Positions 54,524-64,000 of a DNA stretch of 64,000 bases are shown here, in pieces (the stretch's first letter is position 1; each line of letters starts with the position of its first letter). Both the position numbers and the translations under genes were made by a program. The notes beneath the pieces were generated by a model that saw only the letters and a list, made by a program, of their open reading frames with translations, was not told the origin of the DNA and ran no database searches. Source of the stretch: Perilla frutescens (Eukaryota > Streptophyta > Magnoliopsida > Lamiales > Lamiaceae); NCBI GenBank assembly GCA_026008535.1, contig BRKX01000009.1, forward strand, positions 37,523,001-37,587,000. The letters are read 5' to 3'.

Positions 54524-55527
54524 CATAGGCGGAACTAGGAGGAGGTTAGGGGGGCTCTAACCCCCCCCCCCCCCCCCCCCCAAACCTGAAAACTATTTTC
54601 TTTTTTAAATAGGAAATCTAATTTTTCCGACAATAGCCCCCGTAGTAGATGTCGGAGGAGAAGAAGAGGGGTGTCTGGTGGAGGAAGAAGAAGTGTAATT
54701 AGTTGTGGCCTATGTGGGGGTGCGTGCTTGCTTTGCTGGTACTCCGTCGACAGATAACTTGAGAATTTGCAGAGAATTATTAGAAAAGGGCGGAAGGAAG
54801 GAGAAGTACATGGGCTGTAGGTAGATATGGTCTAGAGCCTATAATAATATTATTTTAATTTAAATTGCAGCACACTAACACTTAACTAAAATTTAATAAA
54901 AGTGTGTTTCAAAAAACACACTTTTAGGAGCAAAAATAGAGAAATAATTTATTACCATTTGATGAAGTCACTGATTCAATTTAGAAAAAAAACTAGAGCA
55001 TATCAAGGCAGAGTCACTCAAGATTTTTGGTCATTTTCTTTGGTATTATTTGATGTTAATTATTTTAAATTATTTGGTGTCATGTTTATATAGTTATATT
55101 TGTTGTTAAGTGTGGGTGTTTAAATTCAATTTATATTTATTTTCTTAATTTGGAATGAAGGGTTTGAATTTTGGGTTTGAATCTTGAAAATTGGAATAGT
55201 TGAAATTGGGACGTTCGTTATTCATAATTTAAATCATGAAATTTAAATTGTGAATTATTATTAAATTTCATAATTTGAATTAATTTGCTAAATTTCATTT
55301 ACTTAGAATATGGTCTATCTACGTCCTTTTCCAATAAACATAATATTAATGTTTTTGTGGAAAATAAATCTCGAATAGAAATATTTATACATTTTTATTT
55401 TTACTAAACTTATGTTTTTTATGCTATAATATTTTGTATTTAAATATATTTATTTGATTGCGTGAATACACACACACACTACACAAATGTAGTCCCCCAA
55501 GATAAAAAAATCCTAGTTCCGCCACTA
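54524..55527. mobile_element. H1: hAT-like element with poly-C tract
   Basis: The ends CATAGGCGGAACTAGG (left) and TAGTGGCGGAACTAGG (reverse complement of right) share GGCGGAACTAGGA. Flanks GCTATGAG (54516-54523) and GCTACGAG (55528-55535) match in 7 of 8 positions, fitting an 8-bp hAT duplication. The G-rich subterminal stretches (GGGGGGCT and, inverted, GGGGGACT) also match. A run of 21 C lies at 54561-54581. No transposase is recognised. Confidence 0.65.
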
Positions 55528-55590
55528 GCTACGAGTTTCTTGAACTTTCATTTCCTTTTTATTTAGAAGATACTTTGCTAATTATTAATA

Positions 55591-56109
55591 CACTATAAAA
55601 AATATGAAATAACGACGGACTATATAGTCCGTCTCTAAATTACCAACAAATTAATGACAGATTAAATTAGAGACGAATTAGCGATGGATTAATGACGGAG
55701 TTTTCGTCTCTTTATTAGAGACATAATTTCCCATCTCTAAATATCTAATTTTATTATATTTTTAGTTTAGAGACAGAATTATGTTCTCTAAATGCTAATT
55801 TTATTGTCAAATTTTTTAATTTTTAATTTCAATTAGAGTCGGAGTATTTCCTATTCTGAGACAAATTTTTACTTATCGATCTATATTAGACATAATTTTT
55901 CCATCTCTACGACATTAAAGCTTGTACTATGATACATATAACGAGTTAGCTAGAAACGAAAGTTATAATATAACATTAAGGTAAGAAAGATTAAAATTAA
56001 AAGACGCTATTACAGACGGATCTAATCCATCTCTAAATTAATTTAACGACGGTTTTTGATGATTATACGTATATTTTTCAGTCACTAAAATGCATTTTTT
56101 TTAATAGTG
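55591..56109. mobile_element. M2: CACTA-like non-autonomous element
   Basis: The left end CACTATAAAAAATATG and the right end (reverse complement CACTATTAAAAAAAATG) are inverted repeats. Flanking triplets are ATA and GTA, 2 of 3 matching. The interior has repeated GAGACG/CGTCTC and GACGGA words. Non-coding, 519 bp. Confidence 0.65.
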
Positions 56110-56429
56110 GTACTTGAAAACTTTTTAAAGATATACCACATAAATGATTTAATATTGCATATGTATCTTACAAGAATAAGATATATAAAATTGAAACTAG
56201 GTGAAATTTTGAAATAAATAAATAAAATAATATTAATGTCTCACAAGACGAGACAATGAAATTCAAGAAGTCTCAAAATTTTTGGATGTCCCCACTATAC
56301 GATCTCTACGAGCTGAGTAATTGTATTATCATGACAAGGTCATTGGAATCTTCAACATCATCGAGTACGATGATTACGTGGATATATCACTTGTGTCCTC
56401 CCAAAATGAGAAATTAGTATCGTCGTGTT

Positions 56430-56461
<32 letters not shown>

Positions 56462-58561
56462 GCTGTAAATTAATATTCACACCAACATATTGCCATATAA
56501 TGAATTGGTATTTAAATTTATCGTTTTCATGTCATCACGTAAAACACGATAAAAATTAATATTTTACTCTCTCCGTTACTGAATAAGTATCATTTTGAAT
56601 GAATGCACACATATTAATAAAGATATTAATTAGATAATAAAATTACCTTATACATCCTTAATTATATGAATATATACATTAAATGAGTTAAATATGATTG
56701 TTTGAGAATGCATTAAATGAGGGCAAATATGAGAAAAATATGAAATTTTTACCTCAATTATTAAAATAACATTTTTCGTGAAACAAAATTAAAGTGTTAG
56801 AATGACATTTATTTTGAAACAAAATAATATACTAGTAACTGAATAACCTAACAACTTGATATTGCATGTAAACTAATTATAATGACATACTATAGTTATA
56901 TGATAATGTATAAAATAAATAAATTATATCTTTTTATACATTAATATTATTATTAGTCAAAAAATTAATTAATTAATTATTATTCTTACAATTATTTTTA
57001 TTGCCTCGTGTTTGTGTAGAGACAAATATTTATCATATTATGTCGACATGAAATATAATAAAATTAAACAAATATTGTGAACTCTACCCGCGCGTGAGAT
57101 AGAGACATTGATTCATTTTTAATTAAAGAAATGGCGTTCGGGTTTTAGTTAGTGTCGTTCATAGATAAATAGTATTATTATGTTATATTTTCGATGATCA
57201 AGATCACTAGTTTATCTAGATATACTTCCATCTATATTTTTTCAAATCTTGGGATGATAGTGGATAATGTACCCTATGGCTATTTGTAAAAAGTATCGAC
57301 GATGAATATATTAGGAAAATTACCCATTTAATAGGTAGAACAAGAATATAGATGATTATCCACAATTTTTTATGAGGACGGGTGTGGATACATGTATAGA
57401 GATACGGCTTTAGCACCTATATATATATATATATATATATATTATTGGTGGTATTGAATTGTATATTAATATTATATTTTTTAAGGTTTGATAGTATTGC
57501 TATATATGATTGTAGTATCTTATGTAATGTCGTATTTTTACGAAGACTTTTACCACATCCTTTAACTTTGAGCGTTCGAAGTAACTCGTCAACAGAACCA
57601 CCTTTTTATTGAATCTAAAACATTTTCAGCTTGTCCAACATGCTTGAAGTTTCTTGACACAATACTTTTTCTATTACTGCACTACCATGCATCCTCTGGA
57701 TTATGACCTTGCACTTCTTGCTTGATTCCTATAATGATGCATTCTTCGTCGGTTAAAGTACATGAATGAATCTTATATACCTTTTAAATTCATGTTTTTA
57801 AAATATGAAGAGATATTTCCAAGTATTGTATAATATATATGATTTTTAAAAAAAATTAATTTTTATACGTAAACTCTATATAAGAATAACCTCCTTATAA
57901 TAATATTTTTTATTTGGTTCCAACGATATTACTGTATAGAGGTTTTACTGTATAAGCATTGATAAAGCTAATATTAACATTGATGATGCTAACGTCATGA
58001 GTCTATAATCAATCATATGCATTACGAAAAATATTTAACTTTGAATGCAAAACTGTTTTTATTAGTAAATAATTAAATGACGAACTTTATGTGGTTAGAA
58101 AGCTAGTCAACTCTACCTTTTAAGAAAAAAGAATTTCAAAAAATATTAACCATTGTCGAAGTTATGTGAGTTTAATTGAAGGTTGCCAATTACATATGAA
58201 TATATTTTAGATTTGGCTTCAATAGAAAATTACAATGTTTCGAGAGCATTATGGCATATATTGCTTTCACATTATGTATCATCATGAGTTTAGCAAGATG
58301 TTTCATTATCATGGTAATGAAGGTTATATTATCAATATATAAAACTAATTATCTTTATAGAACGTTTTATGTCATGCAAACATAATTTAATGACATTGCT
58401 AACTAATCAATTGGCAATGCTAACAAAACTGAATGATTCAGCTAACTAATTAATTTCTACATAACACATACTTCCAATCTATAGTACCTTTTTAAACTTC
58501 TTTACAGTAGACAAACCAATGTCAAATCCCCATCATGAATTATACACGTTGTAAAATGTTA
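56110..58561. other. AT-rich region without recognised genes
   Basis: It holds a (CA)n tract (56434-56460) and a (TA)n tract (57417-57441). An imperfect foldback lies at about 57880-57955 (ATAACCTCC... against GAGGTTTTAC...). No coding signal is convincing. Confidence 0.5.
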
Positions 58562-59559
58562 TAATATCATCTAAAGTGGAAATCAAGTTTGCGCGACGGC
58601 GGCACGACGACGGCAATTCCGGCCATCCACGGTAGTGGCGGCGGCGGCTCTCCGGCAGCCTTCCGGCGCTCGATAGCTGCTCCCACAACAGCAGCACCCT
58701 TCCCCCAAATAAAACTTAACCTGGGCCCGCATGCGCGATTTACTCGGCACAGGCCCGGGTTTCTCTCATTCGTCAACACGAACGAGAGAGAAAAAGAGAG
58801 AAGAGAGAGAATGAGCAAGGAGAAATGAGCTCCCCCCTCCCCTATTTATAGGAAAAGGGACTTCAGGGCGGGTATAACTTTTTCAGATATAATATACTGG
58901 TATAGTGATTTCCGAATTCGATTAAAGTTGCTTTATTCAATAGCGAGGTCCAAATGACCTCCGACATAAAATCTGAAAATACCGGGAGACTCGTTGGCTC
59001 GAGTACTATTGAACCAACCTGACTTGGGATGATGAAGAAGTCGTCTGAAGAGAAATGAGAAAAGATTCCCTTTTAAAAATTACTTTTACTATTCATTTCA
59101 ACTGACAGATTTTGCTCCCGAGCGCTCGATTGACCTCAGATTGGCAATCCGTGAACGTGAACAGATTTCTTGGGTCATTTCCTATAAGATAGACTTGTTA
59201 GAACAAGTCTCGGATCAATGAGGAGGATTTCATAAATTTTTTGAATCACGAACGCTCGCAGAAATTACTATTCACAGGTTTTCCCTTTATGATTTTCAAT
59301 TACAGGACTCCTGTAGAGGTCAGAATAAAATTCTGAACGCACCAACAGCTTCCTTTAGGTCGTTACATTCCAAAAAAAACCAATATTGACTATCTTCCGG
59401 CAGCAAACGTAAAATCTCATAATTGATTTTCACATAAAATACACGAAAAGGTCGCAACTTACATCTGATTTACTTTATTTTAGCTCCAATTATTTTCTTT
59501 AGTCTTCTAAATAAATTTAGAAAACTCACTAAGGTATTCTGAAATTCTGGGATGTTACA
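58562..59559 (-). repeat. L2: Tekay/Del-type chromovirus solo LTR
   Basis: On the minus strand it starts TGTAACATCCCAGAATTTCA at 59559, the familiar start of Del/Tekay LTRs. It contains TATAAATAGGGGAGG (about 58853-58839), then a CT-rich leader and a GC-rich end. It lies inside the LTR of copia C3. The left end is approximate and no target duplication was confirmed. Confidence 0.6.
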
Positions 59560-59795
59560 CATTGTGTGCTGTATTTTGCATTTTCTTATCTATCTTGCAC
59601 TCAAACTAACTACCTCAACCGATTATAATTCCCAACTAATTAGAATATAAAACGAGTCAGGGCCCTTTTTATTCTGTATTTAAAGTAATTTTTGAAAGAA
59701 TTTATTCAACCCCCCTCCTTTGTAAACTTTATTAGACTCGTTCGAGACCATCAGAATATATACAAGGACAACTCTTTCAGTATAAAAAACTAACA
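59560..59795 (-). repeat. C3 3' LTR, proximal fragment
   Basis: It starts TGTTAGTTTTTTATACTG (minus strand) after the purine stretch and is truncated by L2. It contains GGGCCCTGACTCG, shared with the C1 LTR (11689-11702). Confidence 0.6.
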
Positions 59796-59864
59796 ATCTC
59801 TCACTTATACTCAAAGCATGTCTTTCAAGTATAAAAACAAAACTGGCTAACTCTCTAACTAACA

Positions 59865-60309
59865 TTAAATCTCAATCACATTCGCGGGTCTGCATCTCAC
59901 CCCCATTTTCTCCACGTGACCATCGAAGGTCTTAGCCAGTAGGTTCTTCATGTATGGATCAATCAAGTTGTCCTCCGATGAAATCTTGACAACTGCTACA
60001 TCTCCTCTCTTAATGATCTCTCGTATAAGATGGTACTTTCTCTCTATGTGTTTACTTACCTTATGGGCTCTGGGTTCCTTCGAATTTGCCACTGCACCAG
60101 AGTTATCACAGTATATCATGATGCTTTTATGCAAATCAGGTACCACACTCAAGTCTAACAAGAAGCTTCGAAGCTAGACAACTTTCTCTAAAGCCTTAGA
60201 GGCAGCCAGGCAGCCACATATTTAGCTTCTATGGTTAGCTATGTATTTTTTACTTGATACTCCTCCATTCAATGACTCTGCCTACAAAGGTAAACACATA
60301 GCCTAAGGT
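59865..60309 (-). pseudogene. pol: C3 RNase H C-terminal half
   Basis: It reads VFTFVGRVIEW near 60290, then IEAKYVAA, and in the 60161-59865 frame IYCDNSGAVANSKEPRAHK, SKHIERKYHLIREI and a LAKTFDGHVEKMGVRC end. This is the standard C-terminus of TNT1-94-like copia polyproteins. The upstream half of the domain is on the far side of L3. Confidence 0.8.
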
Positions 60310-60315
60310 AAAATT

Positions 60316-61197
60316 TGATACGACCCGAGTCGAGGAGATGTCCGATCCACTCAAAGTACCGGAAGGACCATTAACATGATCAAGAGCTAAGAGGTTCAAG
60401 GAGAGCCTCAATGGATTCATTCAAGAGGTCTGGAGCCAAGAGTTGTTCAAGTGACTCGTGGAGAGAGAGGAACCCGAGCTCAAAAAGTAGAAGACAGTGA
60501 TCTCGAGCTGCAGAATAGATTGGCGCGAGCTACAATGCGAGTCAGGACGCGAGCAATCAGTCGCACCAATGGGCACGAGCTACAGAGCGAGTGAAGGCGT
60601 GAGTGGAGCCGGTCACGCCCGTGACATGCTGGGCTTTAGGATGGGCGCGAGTGACAGCGCGACCCGAGGCTCAAGTGAACCGGCCGCGCCCGCGACCTGT
60701 TTGGCTTTGAACTGAGCGCGAGTCACAGTGCGACCCGGAGCGCGACTGACCCTGCGTCGCGCCCATCTGGAGCATGTTCCGAATTGGCATATTCTTTATA
60801 TTTTATTTCCTAGTTTACGTGGGATATTAAATTAGGGCTTAGTTTATTTGGACCAACTATATAAGGCTTTGTACTCTAATTATTTGAGAACAACTTTGAT
60901 ATTATTAATTTTAACGTGAGTTTTTCACTTTTCTCTCTAAGAGATTTATCTGATTTTCACAACACAACGCGAGATTCAATTCGACTTATCAAACGAATTC
61001 GCATCCCCGTTTGTGGCGTCATCACAACAATCCGAGTTTGTGTTTCCAATTGATCAAGGGTTGCAGATTCAATCAATTCGTGGTTCGACATCATTGTGAG
61101 GCTAGGGTTTGGATTTCTATTCCATTTGTTCGTGTAACCTGATACTCCTGGGAAAACAACCACTATCGTCGTCGTCGTGCCAGTGAGGATCACATCA
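60316..61197 (+). repeat. L3: solo gypsy LTR with GC-rich motif
   Basis: It runs from TGATACGACCCGAG to GGATCACATCA, splitting C3 RNase H between the SDFQLDKDQSKS and GYVFTFVG parts. CTATATAAGG at about 60869 marks plus orientation. A GC-rich block (60505-60770) repeats GCGCGAGT-ACAG-GCGACC words. No internal region, hence a solo LTR. The flanks (AAATT left, GATTT right) are not a clean duplication. Confidence 0.65.
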
Positions 61198-63990
61198 GAT
61201 TTACTTTGATCTTTATCTAATTGAAAATCTGAGTTTGTATAACCCAAAGGTACGAGTCTATCAGCGCAGTATACCAGTATATAATCTCGAGTCATTTTCA
61301 AGTACTTGAGAATATTCTTTACTGTTGTCCAGTATCATTGTCCAGGATTATACTAATATCTGCTTACCATGCCAACTGTATAGCATATATCAGGCCTAGT
61401 GCACAACATAGCATACATGAGGCTTCAAACATCTGAAGCATATGGAACCTCCTTCATCTCTTCTATCTTAGATTGTGTTTTGGGACATTTTTCCTTGGAT
61501 AGATGAATTCCATATCTGAAAGGTATAAAACATTTTCTTGGAATCTTGCATGTTAAATCTAGCTAGCACTGTATTGATATAAGTCACCTGAGATAAGCAA
61601 AACATCATTTTCTGGTGATCACGAATGATCTTGATGCCAAGGACGTGTCCGACTTCTCCTAGATCTTTTATATCAAATTGTTTGGACAGCCACATCCTTA
61701 TGTTTGATAAGACATTCTTATTGTTTCCTATAAGCAAGATATCATCAACATAAAGTACGAGAAAATCCACTACATTTCTGGCACTCCTTTTGTACACAAC
61801 TCTGATTCGGGCTTTGCACGATTCCATATGATCGGATAACCTCATCAAACCAGATATTCCAAGACCGTGACACCTACTTAAGTCCATAAATGGATTTCTT
61901 AAGCTTGCACACAAGGTGCTCTTAGCCTTTAGTAATGAATCCCTCTGGTTGCTTCATGTGGATGTTTTCTTCAAGATTTCTATTGAGGAAAGTTGTCCTG
62001 ACATCCATCTGCCAAATCTTATAATCCAAATGAGCAACAAAAGATAAGAGAATCCGGATCGACTTAAGCGTGGCGACCGCGAAGAAGGTTTCCTCATAAT
62101 TGATCCCTTATTTTTGAGCATATCCTTTCACCACCAATCAAGCCTTGAAGGTTTCAACTCTCCCATCAGGTCCTCTCTTTCTTTTGTTGACCCACTTATA
62201 TCCAATGAGTTTTACCCTATTAGGTGGTTCCACAAGCTCCCAGACTTGATTGTAATCCATAGATCCAATCTCAGACAACATTGCAGTTTTTCAAGAATCT
62301 ACATCTTTGTCTTGAACTGCTTCATCGTAGGTTATGGGATCTAATTCATTCAGTCCTTCTGGGAAATCTGAAGATTCACCCAAACCAATTAATCTTTCAG
62401 GTGGGTGTACAATCCCCCCTCTACGATGAGACATTTTATGTACTTTTGTAATACGTTGTGCAGTTATTAGTGGTATCTCTTCTTCTACATATGGTGTAGA
62501 ATTTGAATTCCCTTCTTAAAGCTCCTCAATAATGATCACATTCATGGGTTTGTGATTCATCACATAGTTTTCTTCTAAGAATCGGGCATTAATGCTCACA
62601 ATGACCTTCTGATCGTTAGAAGTATAGAATAAGCCATCTTTTATTCCCCTTGGATACCCGAAAAATAGCCCAACATTCGTGCGAGATGCTAACTTGTCAG
62701 CTTCCTTATCCAGTACGTGTGCTGGGCTACCCTAAATCCGAACCTGACCTAAACTTGATTTTTGACTAGTCCAAAGTTTTGTGGGTATAGTAGGAACATA
62801 TTTTGATGGAACTAAGTTAAGAATGTAAGTTGTTGTTTCCAGAAAAAATCTCCGGAACGAAACATACAACTCTGAACAGCTCATCATCGATCTAACCATC
62901 TCTGATCTAATAAAGTTTATGTTCCTTTTTTTCCTATACGCCGTTCTGCTGTGGTGTGCCAAGCACAGTCAACTAGGATGTAATCTCATTCTCTGCCAAG
63001 TAGTCTTTAAATTCTCCTGAGAGGTACTCACCACCATGATCAAAATGCAGTGATTTGATACTCTTACCTGTTCACTTCTCCGCTTCTGTCCTAAATTCTT
63101 TGAATGTCTCAAAGCATTTGAACTTGTGACATAACATGTATATGTATCCATATCTTGAGTAATCATCAATGAACGTGATGAAATACTCATACCCTTCTCG
63201 AGCTTAAACTAACATATGGACACAGAAGTCAGAGTAAATCAAATCTAATACCTCTTCAGATCTATTCTCTTTAGACTTAAAGGGACGCTCAGTCATTTTA
63301 CCTTCCAAACTAGATTCACATGGAGAAAACATTTCCAAGACCAATGAAGAAAGTGGTCCATCATTCATGAGCCTTTGTATCTTCTTAAGGTTAATATTAC
63401 CGAGTCTAAGATGCCTATAGATAAGTTCAATTCAATTATGAAGGTCCTTTCCTTTTATTAAGGTTTGTGATCGATGTATTCAGTAATTGCATTTGTGTAG
63501 TGTTTTGCATCAGATTTAGTCTGTAAAGATATCCATCAAATGTGCCATAACAGATAAATTATTTACCACTAGTGATAACGACCTTGCTAATAAAAGTAAC
63601 TGAATATCCTTTCAAAAATAACTTAGAAACATAAATAGGTTCCGCCTAAAATTCAGCACATGAAGACAATCTTTCAAAAACTAAAATTCTATCACTACTA
63701 AAACATAAATCAACGTCTCTCATTGCAATAGTCACCATTTTCATAGCATTGCCCATGTAGACGGTAATCTCGCCTTCACTCAGCTGCCTTTTTATCAGGA
63801 ACCCCTGCAACGACATAAAAATATGATCAATAGCTCCAGTATCTACCACCTAAGACCGGGTAAAATAAGTAGCTAAATATGTTTCTATAACGAGAGAGTG
63901 AGATGTACCCTTTTACTTCTTGTTGGGACACACACACTTCCAGTGTCCTTGCTGATCGCACTTGAAGCACTTTGTCTTAGACTTGAAGTC
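61198..63990 (-). pseudogene. pol: C3 protease, integrase, RT, RNase H start
   Basis: From right to left: VDTGAIDHIFMSLQGF (protease with DTG intact, about 63845) and NISVSKL-like and pre-integrase text. Integrase fragments follow (MVRSMMSCSELYVSF, then ILNLVPSKYVPT, about 62890-62770), and RT (INYEETFFAVATLKSIRILL and LVLYVDDILLIGNN, then FDIKDLGEVGHVLGIKI). The first part of RNase H (TRDYILVYCADRLVPLGYTN) ends at the L3 junction. Multiple stops and frameshifts are spread evenly. Confidence 0.75.
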
Positions 63991-64000
63991 CTGGATAAAT

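Larger units (their letters stand above)
59560..64000 (-). mobile_element. C3: Ty1/copia element, same family as C1
   Basis: On the minus strand: protease (about 63850), integrase, RT (YVDD near 61755), RNase H (to 59865), PPT (AGTGAGAGAT, about 59805-59797) and the first 236 bp of the 3' LTR from TGTTAG at 59795. The LTR is interrupted by L2 at 59559, and RNase H by solo LTR L3. Gag runs off the window edge. Confidence 0.75.

Noticed and set aside
57540..57790. Slightly GC-richer stretch that could be a gene fragment (minus-strand FTDEECIII-like text)
   Set aside because: Short, interrupted by stops, and I cannot match it to any family.
57880..57955. Foldback with ATAACCTCC/GAGGTTTTAC resembling a Tc1/pogo-type end
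   Set aside because: Inverted repeat too imperfect and no target duplication seen; not enough to call an element.
58567..58828. ORFs in both strands near 58.6-58.8 kb
   Set aside because: They fall in the GC-rich leader of the L2 LTR; there is no homology to a known protein.

Overview
This window is plant nuclear DNA, most likely from a dicot. It is a nest of LTR retrotransposons and small DNA transposons in AT-rich sequence. I see no convincing host protein-coding gene, rRNA or tRNA. The organism call rests on Ty1/copia and Ty3/gypsy (Athila-type) polyproteins, tRNA-Asp and initiator-tRNA-Met primer binding sites, a Sirevirus-type polypurine tract, and CACTA- and hAT-type non-autonomous elements.

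Layout (labels are mine). G1 (1-2491, +): the 3' end of an Athila-like element with its 3' LTR. G2 (2492-7078, -): a gag-protease Athila-like element without RT or integrase, inserted in copia C1. C1 (7079-11766, -): a copia element truncated in integrase, with a 2.1 kb leader, PBS and LTR. S1 (11767-19142, -): a Sirevirus-like 3' half with a 2.2 kb LTR, a PPT and at least two paralogous late genes. G3 (19143-29190, -): a nearly complete Athila element with LTR, duplicated PPT module, env-position ORF, almost intact pol, and a 5'-truncated gag.

From 29191 to 39860 the DNA is AT-rich and non-coding. It holds two TA-microsatellite-flanked elements (T1, T2) with internal arrays, an hAT-like end and an ATGATACTTC array. 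C2 (39870-52336, +) is a decayed copia element. It is split by a complete gag-only Athila element, G4 (42427-48739, +, TSD ATCTT), and by an LTR-like insertion near 50.6-51.8 kb. From 52.3 to 58.5 kb there are two CACTA-type MITEs and an hAT-like element. From 58.56 kb to the end lies copia C3 (-), same family as C1, interrupted by a Tekay/Del-type LTR and a second, GC-motif-rich solo LTR.

The most interesting signals cut across families. (1) A hairpin with invariant loop AGGCAA and a six-pair stem whose outer three pairs change in a compensatory way lies downstream of the last gag/pol reading frame in G2, G3 and G4. (2) A second hairpin with loop core AGGA and differing, self-complementary stems sits just before the AAGTGTGGG polypurine tract in G1, G3 and G4. 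In G3 and G4 the hairpin-PPT module is present twice, about 1-1.3 kb apart. (3) G1, G3 and G4 are each sprinkled, in LTR, UTR and ORF alike, with a private near-palindrome built as arm, two-base centre, reverse-complement arm: TGTG-GG-CACA, CGCG-GY-CGCG and GTATG-GG-CATAC. I do not know of a description of these and regard them as the main leads.
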